A stretch of 64,000 nucleotides of DNA from positions 9,908,585 to 9,972,584 of the forward strand of contig JAJLRJ010000001.1 in the NCBI GenBank assembly GCA_024195265.1. The letters run 5' to 3'. Under the pieces are notes generated by a model. The model had not been told where the DNA came from and searched no databases. It saw only the letters and a list, made by a program, of their open reading frames with translations. Positions 54,345-63,839 of the stretch are shown here, piece by piece (positions within the stretch are counted from its first letter, which is position 1; each line of letters opens with the position of its first letter). Origin of the DNA: Dendrophyllia cribrosa (taxonomy: Eukaryota; Cnidaria; Anthozoa; Scleractinia; Dendrophylliidae). Position numbers and translations under genes: made by a program.

Positions 54345-56187
54345 AGGGGGAGGGTATGGATATTTTCTGAAACAACACAATGTAAATTGGACACACACTT
54401 TCAAGCTTACTTTTAATTATTATTGTTTAAGGTGCTTTGGGTGTTATGTTTGAATATGGCATTGGAGTTCAGCGAGATGGTGAAGCTGCATTCAAGTGTC
54501 TCAAGGAGGCTGCTGCCAGAGGCAATGTTTATGCTCAAGGCAACTTGGCTGTCCATTATTTCAAAAGAAAACTGTTGAACAAGGCTGCAGATGTGGCCAA
54601 AAGGTAACTGGACACAGATCTTGTTACAACCATACATTGTAATAATCACAATGTTTTTTTCAGCTTTGGTACAGTAAGTAATAATTAAGTATTAAATTTA
54701 GTAATAAATAAGTATAATACTAAATTAAATAGAGTTTGTTTAAAGGGGGTTTTACACTTACATGTACATTGTACAAATAACAAACCTGTCACCTTTGCAT
54801 TCCAGCTACATGTAATATATTGGAATTTAGAAGCATTGGTTTTTTTGAAAATGGAACACTGGAGAATCGAGTGAAAAAACCCCTTTGACTAAGGATGAGA
54901 TCCAACAATTAATTCAACCCTCACATATGATACCAAATCCTCACACTGTACAGTCACCCCTCAAGAAAAAATTGAGTAGAGGGGCATGGCATTAAAGGGG
55001 CATTGTCACATATTTTAGTATCAATTTGACAATCCAAAAAACTATATTTATATTATTTAATGCATCTAGTGTTGGAGAGCAGGAGGATGTTGAAGGCCTT
55101 GCTCTTGAAACTGACTGTCTGCCGCGGTACGTGGCTAAAGGAATTGCTTTAGGTTGCTTTGTTTATGGTCGCTGCCTGCACCATGGATTAGGAGTGGAAC
55201 AAAGCAGAGATCAAGCAAAACAGTGGTACTCAAGGGTATGTGTTTACCTATTGATACCTACAACCTGTTAAAAAACAAGCTCTCTTGAATTTAAACAATT
55301 TGTTATGCATCAGTCAATTCCATCAGTGCCCATCCCCCTGGCCATTAGTCAGACATTCGCTCATGTTCAAATCCCTGGGGTCAGGCATTAGCCTTCCCTC
55401 AGTGTGCCCCGGGCATTTGGCATCTTCGTGTTTTCAACCTCAAAGAATCCTAGCTCCATTTCTTCAAGAAATTTCTAAGTCGCAAACTTACTTCAATCGG
55501 TCATTAGAGGATTAACCAGAAAAAGTGAGGGAAAACATTTCTATGTTGACTTACATGTAGTTTACCTTGAAATAACGTTTGGATAAGTCTAGATTCAAAG
55601 AATTTCCTGTCTTTTTTAACTACATGTATACCTGGAGTCATTTGCTCAGCTTTTTTGTACCTGCCATGAGGCATTTTCCATTTTTTTTTTTCACCAAAAT
55701 GCTACATAGACTGACTGATGCATTACAGTCATCAGACAGACAGCTGTGATAGCATCAGCTGGAATCCAAGGACCCTTTGCCTCAAAAATATAAAGGACCA
55801 GTTTAAAGTTCAATAGTCCTATTAATTGGCATTTTTTTGGTACGACCGTCCATTTTATTATTTCTTTGAGTTAGTTTACTCTTCATTGAGTTTCTTAGCC
55901 TTTGGTGACATGAACCGTGGACCATGGAGGTTTCACACCCTTTGAGGTCGCACCATCCAGTTCGCCCCCAGATCAAGTTGGGAAGGCGGGGAGAGGGGGG
56001 GGGGGGGGGGGGGGGGCGGGGGGGGGGGGTGGGGAGGGGTAAGAAAAATAAGCTGCATGATTATAAATTATACTAGTCCAATGCTTCACCTGAATAGTAT
56101 TTTTTTTTTCTTTTATAATAGGCTGGTTCCTTTGATCTTGATGTGGTCGCCAGGCTTCAGGATCAAATGACTTATGGTTATATTTGA
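43632..56187 (+). CDS. LRP2BP: LRP2-binding protein orthologue (Sel1/TPR repeats), six exons, 362 aa
   Basis: Exons: 43632-44009, 51937-52191, 52526-52577, 54432-54603, 55070-55235 and 56122-56187 (total 1089 nt), all with GT-AG borders and matching phases (0, 0, 1, 2, 0). In vertebrates LRP2BP is a cytoplasmic adaptor that binds the tail of the endocytic receptor LRP2/megalin; the human protein is about 347 aa. Family marks run in order: an acidic N-terminus; a TPR-like AKFQLGQFYFEREIYDKAL; Sel1-type AKYQLGVMYYDGVGTKSN; FAQYNVGRAFYEGFGVKQSD; GNGSLESQGALGVMFEYG (spanning exons 3-4); ARGNVYAQGNLAVHYFKR; and CFVYGRCLHHGLGVEQSRD. The start could also be the second Met (MADEEERR). The Harbinger right end lies only ~50 bp upstream of the ATG. 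AATAAA at 56987. Confidence 0.9.
44010..44390. other. LRP2BP intron 1, proximal part
   Basis: No feature beyond the splice donor GTGAGT at 44010. Confidence 0.5.
44391..44942. mobile_element. G/C-capped element, family M4 copy 2
   Basis: The G run is followed by TACTCTGCAAATTTTTGGGT and GGGGGTGTGCCGCTAGGACT, closely matching 24127-24572 throughout, and it ends at GGGAGA plus a C run (44922-44944). It carries an extra ~95-bp insertion (about 44536-44632, TATATATATTC-containing) absent from copy 1. Non-coding; in LRP2BP intron 1. Confidence 0.85.
45817..47385 (-). pseudogene. Transposon gene with SAM-like segments and acidic tail, three exons, two in-frame stops
   Basis: Reading the minus strand, exon 47385(or upstream)-47352, exon 47275-47063 and exon 46751-45817 join in frame (donors GTAAGG and GTATTT; acceptors AACAG and TATAG). 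The pieces MDVRKEDLVRIG + LREIQIRRFQRLWDSMK, and ISHIIDVTAEDLEKIG + LTEIQAKRFSRLWSNGN, repeat the same pattern, resembling the last helices of SAM domains. The remainder has KFGFIPNPKSARAKFLNEDV, a coiled coil, and a C-terminus of runs of Asp and Glu. In-frame stops occur near 47202 and at 46090. I do not know the family's function; probably an accessory protein of the transposon. Confidence 0.6.
47389..48589 (+). pseudogene. Transposon gene, plus strand, unknown family, frameshifted
   Basis: The frame from ATG 47389 (MSYFNLDNEEVKNLSID) stops at 47604. Related coding continues to 48174 (CEFCTKFPPSRDSLHW, VRKYLEHLQYLEVKKSKRKD, YADYNSESLF) and then in another frame to 48589 (LFLEEHQMGNKKMKKNEK). 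The last part of that frame is an Asp/Glu-rich tail ending RSRRFFGDSD. The basic coiled coil followed by YxDYNxxxLF and LYLxxH-like motifs recurs, as I recall, in uncharacterised cnidarian proteins, but I cannot name it. Divergent from the SAM-like gene with starts within a few bases, suggesting a shared promoter at about 47385-47390. Confidence 0.55.
49382..49547. mobile_element. Hairpin element, first of a head-to-tail pair
   Basis: GTTGTGGTTCAAATTTTTCT, onward through TTTCAAAACCAG, pairs with CTGGTTTGAAAATTTTCAAA...GAACCACAAC. Loop about 50 bp, with CTTTGTCTCAGATTATGGTC. Confidence 0.8.
49548..49688. mobile_element. Hairpin element, second of the pair
   Basis: GTTGTAGTTAATTTTTTATC...AGGTAATTTTTATTTTTCC pairs with the complement ending AAAAATTAACTACAAC. 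It abuts the previous hairpin with only ACATGTACAT-type bases between. The shared start GTTGTRGTT suggests the same family. Confidence 0.8.
49695..50044. mobile_element. MITE with GTGCTTACCATTT ends
   Basis: The left GTGCTTACCATTTAGCCAAA.AATCC and, at the right, GGTTTTTTCCTACAAATAGT then AAGCAC are imperfect inverted copies. Internal CTTACCATT motifs recur at about 49854 and 49986. Non-coding. Confidence 0.65.
50080..50210. mobile_element. Hairpin repeat with GACATCCTTAGGGCTCATCA core
   Basis: The left core (50110) pairs with GATGAGCCATAAGGACATCT (50147). A second partial copy, GTAGACATCCTTAGGGCTTG, starts at 50537. Probably one hairpin-MITE family. Confidence 0.65.
51095..51412. repeat. ~118-bp tandem repeat, about 2.7 units
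   Basis: Units contain TTTTTCTCTCAAAATGAC, TTAATTCGCAATTTTAGCGC, GCTAATACAGTTG (itself repeated) and GTTCAAAACCAATCATCG. It lies in LRP2BP intron 1, with extra partial motifs at 50850-50880 (TAGCGCGCGCTAAAATAGCG). Confidence 0.8.
51413..51936. other. Distal part of LRP2BP intron 1
   Basis: No feature other than the polypyrimidine tract and acceptor TTCATAG before exon 2. Confidence 0.5.
53551..54153. mobile_element. MITE with GCAAGCATAA-type subterminal repeats and TTA target duplication
   Basis: Ends AGCCTGGTTTTCACTAGCGA and TCGCTAGTGAAAACCAGGCT are perfect inverted 20-mers. TTA flanks both sides (53548-53550, 54154-54156). Inward lie many copies of an (A)GCGCAAGCATA-like decamer in both orientations, plus a central palindrome, CAAGGATCAAAATATTTTGATCCTTG. 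The 603-bp element lacks a transposase. The target duplication fits Harbinger mobilisation. Confidence 0.9.
54299..54344. repeat. C homopolymer tract (~45 bases)
   Basis: A C run in LRP2BP intron 3, about 90 bp before exon 4. Length uncertain in any assembly. Confidence 0.9.
54604..56121. other. LRP2BP introns 4 and 5
   Basis: Introns 54604-55069 and 55236-56121. The second has a near-pure G tract at 55992-56040 (interrupted by single C and T). Nothing else recognised. Confidence 0.6.
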
Positions 56188-57059
56188 ACGTTCAATGACA
56201 AATCAGGCTGGCTCGTTTGTTAGGTGTACTTATCAAATTGGTGCTGTCGGGCTACTGAAAGCTTTTCCAATGATGCAAGGAAAGAGAAACGAAGAAAACG
56301 ACAACAGAAGGGAGCTTTTGAATCGAGGATTTGGCCATAAGATAGTTTCTATGATTATTGAACACTGTGGAACCAAATTTCAATGTCTGTCGGGTTTCTA
56401 CAGTGTATGCATGACTTCATTCTTATTTTGAAAGCTGTTAAACGCAGAAAAAAAAAATTGGAATCAACATACTCTCTATTAACTGCTTCATTTACAAATA
56501 TTTGTGTTATATTTTTTTGTTAACTAGTCAATGCAACAGAACGAATTGTCTTTTAGAGACTTGTTTCCGCGCTTTCTTTCTTTTCCTTTTGGCCACACTC
56601 AATCCATCACGTTATTTTCTAATGCCCTCTTTGCCACAATTCTTTTGCTGGATTTCAGCTTTAACGTTAGACTTAAATTATTTATTTAATATACAGAGCT
56701 TCTAAAGATACTGTATCAGTTAGTTCTTTAACTTATTTGAAAAAAAAAATCGCCCCGTTTTACTTTCAATCTACCAGACTTAAGCGTTGGTAGATTTTCT
56801 AAATTTATGCCTTTATCGAACATTTCTCGTTTTATGTCACCTTTACGGAGCTTTAATGGCAGTTACAACCATGGAACATAAAGTTCTTTACAGGTGTATG
56901 TATTCTATGTAAATATTTTTAACTTAAAGGTTGTACATTGTTGACCTGTGTAAATATGTAAAGTATGGAAATGTGAGGATATTTGTAATAAATTAATGTC
57001 ACGAAGTATGTTCGAGGTTTCTATTCTTGCTTATCTAGAGACTCCATTAATCTTTTACT
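56188..57059 (+). other. LRP2BP 3' UTR and downstream
   Basis: Probable 3' UTR to the AATAAA at 56987-56992, beyond which transcription likely ends. The 85-codon frame at 56174-56431 is untranslated-region noise. Confidence 0.6.
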
Positions 57060-57250
57060 CCCAAGAGTGCCAAACATCAAAATTCAAGAAAAAACCCCAA
57101 ATTTCATTTTGTAAAATATTGTAAACAAATGGTACCATGCAAAAGTTCTGCCAAAGAGGTTTCATTTGAATGGTCACACTATAGTGGCCCCCACACCATA
57201 GGATTTCGTCGACAGACTCAAAAGTTAGAACTACAGTACACTATTTGTCT
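57060..57250. repeat. Dispersed repeat R2, copy 2
   Basis: See copy 1 at 26058-26215; shares ACAAATGGTACCAT and CACCATAGGATTTCGTC. Slightly longer here. Confidence 0.7.
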
Positions 57251-57263
57251 CCATAATTGACTC

Positions 57264-57603
57264 TGAAGGCCCGTTTGCACATGCGATTTGTGATGCGATT
57301 TTTGTCGCGCTCTCCAATAAAACTTTTGTCGCAAGTGTAAACTAGCGGCGATTTCCTGTGCAATTCGGGTGCGACATTTGCTTTGGTTTGCTGTGATTTC
57401 CCAAAAATCGCCGCCTATTCGAACATGTTCGAAACCTCTGCGATATCGCGCCCAAATCGCACTGAAATCCTGAAATCGCCGCCCGTTTACACATGGGATT
57501 TGAAGATGCAACTTGCGCAAGACAAAAATTGCATTCGACAAACTGCACAAAAAAATCGCCTGGAAGGGTTAACGCGAGTTTCTACACGCATGAGAGGCTA
57601 AAG
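57264..57603. mobile_element. Dispersed repeat R1, copy 2 (MITE-like)
   Basis: The left portion GGCCCGTTTGCACATGCGAT, onward, matches 22480-22625. Inverted internal motifs include GCGATTTTTGTC/GACAAAAATTGC and AAATCGCCGCC. Non-coding; the frames on both strands are repeat artefacts. Confidence 0.65.
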
Positions 57604-58004
57604 GCCCGTTTAAATGGGCCCGACATTTGGTCCAATATTCATCCAACATTAATTTCGCAGGACAAAATGTTGTCACCCATAATTGAACAGGTCGTCCAGC
57701 ATCGTTGGAAGTGTTGCAAAATGTTGGAAGGGTGTTCCAACAAATTTAAATTGGTTTAACTGAACTTTTATCTAACATCGCTCCAACATTTCCTTTGTTG
57801 GATCGTGTTGAAGCCTTTTGAACTCTTCATTCAACATATGCGCATCAGGCCTTCCCATGTTGGCCCGATTGTTGGGTTAATGTTGGAACCGTTTGAACGG
57901 CCTCCGAACAACTTTTATTTTTATTCCAACATTTTTGCCCAATATCGATCCGTCCAACTTTTATTGCAAGGATGTTGGGCAAATCTTACAACCGTTTAAG
58001 AGGA
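57604..58004. mobile_element. MITE with CAACATT/AATGTTGG-rich arms
   Basis: It begins AGGCCCGTTTAAATGGGCCC and ends CGTTTAAGAGGACCC. TAA is found on both sides (57600-57602, 58005-58007). Internal TCCAACATT and AATGTTGGA motifs recur many times in both orientations. It resembles the AACATGTTG-rich MITE at 34063-34315 in design. Confidence 0.65.
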
Positions 58005-58007
58005 CCC

Positions 58008-60462
58008 TAATGCAAATATCCTTCAGTCGTAGGGTCAGTATACATGGAGAGAGAACAGTTACCGACGAGAAGAAAAAAAAATCGGAAAGCTAGACGTCAA
58101 GTGTCTATTTAACTTTGTCGTCGTGTGTTTTTACAAATTGCCAGCAGTTAGTATCCATAAGAAAATATGTTTTCATTAACGTGTTGCAAGGATTCGCTTG
58201 ACTTTCAGTTATTACTAGTTTTCACAGTTTTTAAGTCTGTAGTTGAATTGCATTCGTGGAAATCGCGAAAAAAGTATTGGCACGTTCTTTCGTACATGCA
58301 CAGGCCAAGTTTCTTTTTTTAAAGAAAAATGTGAATAAGATATCAGCATTTTTCTAAACTACAAAGGTCTTTTGTTTGAACTATCAAAAGAACAAATTAG
58401 CCCTTAATTTACGTAAGCAGTTTTGCATACTGAACAAAAGCAACGAGACCAAATACCATAACAACAAAACAACATGTTCAAGTTTAGTTTACTTGCAAGA
58501 ACAGTAATTTTTTTAATTGAACGTAGAATAAACTTATAAAATTACGGTTTTATAAGTTTATTCTTCGTGTTTTGAAATGAAACTAAGATAAAAATGTTTG
58601 CCTTTTCGTCGTCTCAGTACTACTCGTCTATAATGACACAAAGCCGCAAAAGAGAGAAGACATAAAAACACATGCAGTATCTACGTTGTATCTAGGGTGC
58701 TTTGTGAATATAATCAGAAGTGCAAAAAACGTCAAACGGAACAGACCAAAATCGCTTTGACGTGTTGATCAGTGACCTCGGGTAAGAAAGCGGATTTTTT
58801 TTGCCAGAAACAAAACAAAAAAATCAAAAGCACGCGGAAAAAATTCCCATCAATTGAGGGTTATTATTTGATGTAAAAAGCACTTAACTTTGAGGCATTT
58901 GAGATAATTGGTTTTGTTCGAGTACAATAAACCTCTCTAAAGACCCATCTATGGCTTTTCAAACTGAGTCACGTTTAAGTGTTTTCAAATGGATTTATAC
59001 CGACTTGAAAGGGTATAAAAGTTAACTGAGCGTATGAATTGAAACAAAACTGAGCAGTTCTCGGTGGATGCGGAAGGCGGTTCAGAAAAAGCAAGGTCAA
59101 AAAAGTGCTACCTAAGAAGGGACCTCGCTTTCTAGGGTAAGTTTATAGGGCCGACTTGTAAATTCCATCTCGTATATTAGTGCAAAATCGCAAAACAGGA
59201 TCCTCGTTTTACTCTTTGAAACGGCTAGGAAAATTGGTTTTTAATTTTGTGCGCTTATTTCATTTAATATACGGTGACTGCGTTTAAAAACCTCGTACCG
59301 GTGAGCAATATCTAGCGATTTCAACTGACAAATTCGTAAACGTTTCCATAAAGAAGAATAGTTTAAGATAAAATTAAAAAAGCAATACCTTTTAACAAGT
59401 TTTCGTTTTTAATACACAAATTAAAGTGTGTATATTTTATTTTACGGATAAAAGAGAAAATGCGAAGTCGGGTGTTTTTAATCATAAGTGAATATGTTTC
59501 CTTTTCTATCATGACAGTTCTTGGTTCAATAAGAGACAGCTTTACTTTTTTTTTGTTGATCATGATTTTTGCAAAAGGTTAGCTTGCATAACAGGTGCAA
59601 GGACAATACATTGTGCGGTTTCGATTTCGGAAACGTGCGTGCCTACATGGGGCATGTGTACTCCATGCGCGCACGTCTCCGTAATCACGCCCTGCTTTTG
59701 CACTAACTATAAAAAAACTGTCAATAAGGAAACTTTTACTGTCACGATCACTGAGACTACATGAGGTTTTTTTTTAATTTAACTGACAGCTGATAAATTT
59801 GAAAACTATTCGCTGAGATCATTAAAATTTCGCCAATGGCCAAAATTTATACCCCCGATTGATTAGCAGAAAAGTTATCGTCAACAGAATTTTTCCACGC
59901 CCTTGTTATGGAAAAAGGGCACAAATGCAAGATCAATATTTTTTCCGGTTTCCAGAACAATACATTCATTATTAACGTTTGGGGGTTGAATCATGATTTT
60001 GCTCACACTTACAGCGTTGTTTACATGAACGAGGGCATTAAACATGCACCGCTTCACGACCTTTTCACGTTTCAGGAAACAATAGATGCTCCCCAGGGGC
60101 CTTTAGGGCAGTTCCTTAATCGATCAAGCCAGCTATACTCACGTATAAACCGAGGGTCAATTTGATCCAATCATTGAATGAAAGAGAAATAATTAAAGAA
60201 GGTCGAATGGACTGTCGAGAAAAGAAACACAATAAATGTCGTCATCGGCCATTCGATCATTCATCCAGTTCAATTATTCATTTGTTCATAAATTAGTTTC
60301 TTTCGTTTTTTTAAATCTAGACAATTTGTTCATTCACAGATTTACTTATTAAGACATGCATTCATTAATGTGTTATTTTTAACATGTTTCAGTTTTGTTG
60401 TTGTTGTTGTTGTTGTTGTTCAGTTGTTGTTGTTGTTTCTTTTTACAGGCAAACTTTGCATC
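58008..60462. other. Long intergenic interval
   Basis: No gene supported. Positions 58525-58564 form a perfect 17-bp-stem hairpin with a 6-base loop (AGAATAAACTTATAAAA and its complement). An 85-codon frame at 59908-60165 has no domain or splice support. Positions 60404-60439 are a (GTT)n microsatellite, followed by a polypyrimidine-AG acceptor at 60448-60449 that implies a 5' UTR intron for the next gene. Confidence 0.5.
60404..60439. repeat. (GTT)n microsatellite
   Basis: About ten GTT units with one CA interruption, just upstream of the 5' UTR acceptor of the next gene. Confidence 0.9.
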
Positions 60463-63259
60463 ATGGGATGCGCACGAGTGCTGTTGGTGGCGATACTTGT
60501 CGCCATGACAACAGAGGCAGTCAAGGGTTTCCTTCCTTATGACGTACAATCTTCAATAATCGATTTGATGGATGAAAGAGATTTTACTGGCTTACAGAGG
60601 GTTACGTTCACACGCGACAATGTCCGTCCAATACTCCGTAAGGACATGAAAGAAGTAAGAGATCAATCATTGCACCTTAACCGCCACCCGTCCTGTCCAC
60701 TAACAATTTTCAAAGATTAGTACTACTATTTAAAGATCCAGAAAGCTCAGAAGGCATTACATTTGTCATCGTTAATATTAGACTGCAAGCAGTCTCTTAT
60801 TTTTCTTTAAATCAGTCGAGCGCGATCGATCCGAGAATGGCGTGACATACGGAACGAGGGCGCTAGAGACGAGAAGAAAAAATCCATCGCCCCAATCCCT
60901 TCTCGTTTTTACAGCAATTTGCATAATTACAAAATGTACGCTCTCGCGCGTGTTACTGAGGAGAAAAGGGCGACAGCTCGCGGTCTACGTTAATATCAGA
61001 TTGCGTCTGCTCGAGTCGTGAGTTCAGTTAGCTAGACCGGCCCAGGGCATAGAAAATAAGGCATTTAGTAAGGGGGATTTTTGTTCCAGCTGACAAGAAA
61101 ATCCAACAAAACAGTGGATTAACCAAATCAGAAAATCTACAAGACTAGATTTGTTAAAGGTAACACAACTTATGTTGTTATATAGCTGAAATGAATGAGT
61201 TTTTCTCAATACAACGCGCGCGTTGATTGGTTGATTTACGGTCGCACGACAACAATTTTGACGTCAGAGGGTAACATTGCACTGTTGCTCGCTAGCGCAC
61301 ATGATCAGACCGTGACAAAAGATTATGATGCGATTGATGTTTACCTCGAGTGCTCGGTGCGTTTTCAAACTGTGCTGTGTTGTGTTTTTTGTGTTGCTAT
61401 ATAACACATCAATTAATGACTGATCCCTCGCGAAACAGTGAATTTTGTCTCGGAAAACATCGAGATTCTCGGGAAAGAAAATTCACTGTTTTCCTCGGGA
61501 CCAGTCATTAAGTGTTTAAAATATAACCATTAGACTCTAATGTCCTTATGACGTGACCCCAACTCTTTCTTTTTGTTAAAGGGGTCCGGTTTCTAAAGAA
61601 ACTGTGGTGCTGCGTCAGTGGGGGAGGGGTGGGGGAGGGGTCGTGGGGAAGGGGTGGGGGAGGGGTGAGGGAGTGAAACATGAAAATTTCAGGTTTAATC
61701 AACTGAGTTGATAAGGTAAATTGGCCACCGTAAAAAAGATGACGAAGGGCTAGCGCTCGAAACGTCAGTGAGCTTTTTAAATCTTTTTACGGTGGTCAAT
61801 TGACCTTATCAACTAAATTCATAAAACCAAATTTCCATGTCTCTCTTTTGTTAGCATGTAGTTCTCACATAAAGAGTTTGTTCAAATTTCTTTCAACAGG
61901 TTGCTTACTATGAACTATCAGATGGAAAAAACTTCTATGTATTCTCCGCTGGCCGCAGCACGGGAGATCACAGGCTCGTGGAAAGTGGTAACGGCACCCG
62001 ACCGACTGAGCTATTAAACAACCGCGCACTGATTCAAGGAGAGACGTGTGCTTCGTATCATCGCATTAGTTCAGCTTCAGGGCTTTATACCTGTGAAAAC
62101 TCAGAAAATGTTTTAGTGGCGTCCACTTATGACTTTGTTTCCGACTCTCCAGTAAGTATAAATTTTAAGCACTTCTAACAATTAAAATTTAATTCTTTAA
62201 ACTGCCAGCAGAAATACTAGTTAACTAGTTAACAGGTTTAGAATCCATCCACCATGTCACACATAGATAAAATCCTACGATGAGAACATTGATTTCAAAT
62301 GAGAGTTATTGTGCATTTTCTGTGACGCTGAAATTAATTAAGCGTGTGCGGAGATATCAAATTTCTCTTCGAGTGTTCAAATCGATGTCCAGTTAAGACG
62401 TTAGACACGAGAAGAGAAATATCTCCAAGCAGCTATGTATTATTTTGTTTATGATATAAACGACACTGTACCCATTACGGAGTTTTAAGCAATTTTCCGA
62501 AGATTTCCGACGATTTTGGGAAATTCTCCGAATAGTGTCCGAAGTTTGCACGAACCTTCCTGATCATTTTCCGAAAATTTCCGAAGATGTTCCAGGAAGA
62601 TCTGAAGATGCTTCGATTGTAGAACAACACCTTTAAGCTCGTATGACATTTAAAAAGGAACAACAGGATGGTACTAAAGGTAAAGACATTGATATCTAAA
62701 ACATATTATATCTTCACATCATTAATGAAATATAAGATTTTTACGCTGAGCGAGAAATACTCGTATTTCACTTAAGTTTATATAAAAAATTTGAATTTTG
62801 GATTCTCTTGTATCTGATCATGACGTCGGATTTTTCTAGGCAGACTGTGTAAACCTGCAAAACAGGAAATACTGGTACCACCTGCACAAAAACCTGCGCG
62901 CAAACTTGTCAGAGTTTAACAAAGAATGGCAAGATTTGTACAGAGAAACAAAAGACAGCGCGGAATGGAACACGCAGCAGATCTTCAGCCCAGACCAGAA
63001 TCCCAACATTACCAGATACGCTGAAGAGGCTTTACGTCCGGGATCTTCAGTTAAGGTTGCCCTGGGAGATCGATACTCGCATCTGTCTATCCGGGTTACT
63101 GGAACAGGTAGGAATGCGAGCCGCGACGATGAACCTTTGGAGGAGTGGCAAAAGCGCTTGTGCAAAGTGTTGGGTAAAGTTTGCCTTCGTGATGGTTCTA
63201 ATGGAATTGATAAGGAGATCATCCAAAAAACGCCAAATGGTATCAGTTACATAAGGTAG
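60463..63259 (+). CDS. Secreted protein of unknown family, three exons, about 287 aa
   Basis: Exons 60463-60654, 61900-62151 and 62840-63259 (864 nt), both introns phase 0 with GTAAG donors. The N-terminus MGCARVLLVAILVAMTTEA (then VKG) is a clear signal peptide. The mature part has five or more cysteines (ETCASYH, LYTCENS, ADCVNLQ, RLCKVLGKVCLRD) and four sequons (NGT, NLS, NIT, NAS), so it is probably an extracellular disulfide-bonded glycoprotein. The stop at 63257-63259 overlaps a possible donor (ATAAG|GTAGGC). A strong acceptor at about 63571 (TTTGTGTGGCTGTCAG) would add 40-odd residues ending SSKARN, so the 3' end is uncertain. I do not recognise the fold. Confidence 0.7.
60720..61412. 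other. Intron 1 of the secreted-protein gene, proximal part
   Basis: Positions 60780-61035 contain GCGC-rich imperfect inverted motifs, perhaps an eroded MITE. No coding is supported. Confidence 0.4.
61413..61520. mobile_element. Hairpin MITE, family M3 copy 2
   Basis: TTAATGACTGATCCCTCGCG...AACAGTGAATTTTGTC pairs with GAAAATTCACTGTTTTCCTC.GGGACCAGTCATTAA. Same family as 23158-23283. Confidence 0.8.
61616..61676. repeat. G-rich minisatellite (GTGGGGGAGGGG units)
   Basis: About five units of GTGGGGGAGGGG with variants. Many GGGG tracts at short spacing could fold as a G-quadruplex on the plus strand. Confidence 0.8.
61704..61815 (+). mobile_element. Penelope-like terminal hairpin with degenerate hammerhead
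   Basis: The arms GTTGATAAGGTAAATTGGCC...CCGTAAAAAAGAT and ATCTTTTTACGGTGGTCAATTG..CTTATCAAC are inverted. Between them, 61739-61766 reads (A)TGACGA, a short stem II around GGGCTAGCGCTC, then GAAACGTC. This is the Penelope-type hammerhead order with palindromic ACGU as stem III. The first core base is A instead of C and stem II has a mismatch, so activity is doubtful. Confidence 0.5.
62152..62839. other. Intron 2 of the secreted-protein gene
   Basis: Positions 62480-62620 are rich in TTTCCGAAGAT-like motifs shared with 18590-18720; 62600-62720 partly resembles 25085-25230. No coding. Confidence 0.5.
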
Positions 63260-63839
63260 GCCTTTCTCCAAGCTTTAATGGTTCATCAATGGTCAACTGT
63301 AAACTACGTTTACTCATCATTTCATTAGGCAATCACTGTCTGAGTAAAAACCACTAGTAAACCTCGCATTTTAAACTCCAAAAAGCCTCTCTTTACATGT
63401 ATACCTGGATTTTTGAAAACGATGCCACTCTAGATCTGCTTATGTGTCCGAGAGAGCACGTTGTGTTTCTCCAAGTGCGCGCATGCAATATAAAAAAGAT
63501 GGGTATTGCCCGTCTTTTTTTTTCTCCTCCACTCTCTTTCTTTCTCTTTTCTTTCTCTTTGTGTGGCTGTCAGGTTGATTGGAGTCATAAAACCCTTGTC
63601 TGAGCGTAGTTGTAGTGAAAATGATGTAATTTTTATTAAAAAAATCAGGACGGTACATGTATGTTGGGTGAAGTCGAGCAAAGCGCGAAACTGATTCGAC
63701 ACATAGCAGGGAAAAGAAATCAGGGACTTTCGTTTCTACTTCCGGTTCCACTTTTGTTTTTTTTTTATTTTCACGACTGGTAATTTTTATGCGTGATCTG
63801 ACTATCCTGGGGGGAAAATAAAATTTGCTCAAAGTCTGT
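63260..63839. other. 3' flank, possible extra exon at ~63572-63697
   Basis: A pyrimidine-rich stretch (63515-63570) ending in CAG is followed by an open frame to 63694 that would fit the phase of the possible donor at 63255. It may be a true terminal exon of the secreted-protein gene or chance. Confidence 0.3.

Larger units (their letters stand above)
52192..54431. other. LRP2BP introns 2 and 3
   Basis: Intron 2 (52192-52525) includes palindromic ACATGTACATG-type motifs at 52370-52412. Intron 3 (52578-54431) contains the 603-bp MITE at 53551-54153 and a C run at 54299-54344. No coding is supported. Confidence 0.6.

Noticed and set aside
55285..55515. Possible tRNA-like B box (GTTCAAATCC) in LRP2BP intron 5
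   Set aside because: No A box at the right spacing and no cloverleaf.
56174..56431. 85-codon ORF overlapping the end of LRP2BP
   Set aside because: It starts in another frame within the terminal exon and runs through the 3' UTR.
59908..60165. 85-codon ORF with mixed composition
   Set aside because: No domain, no convincing splice or start context, and no relation to the neighbouring gene.
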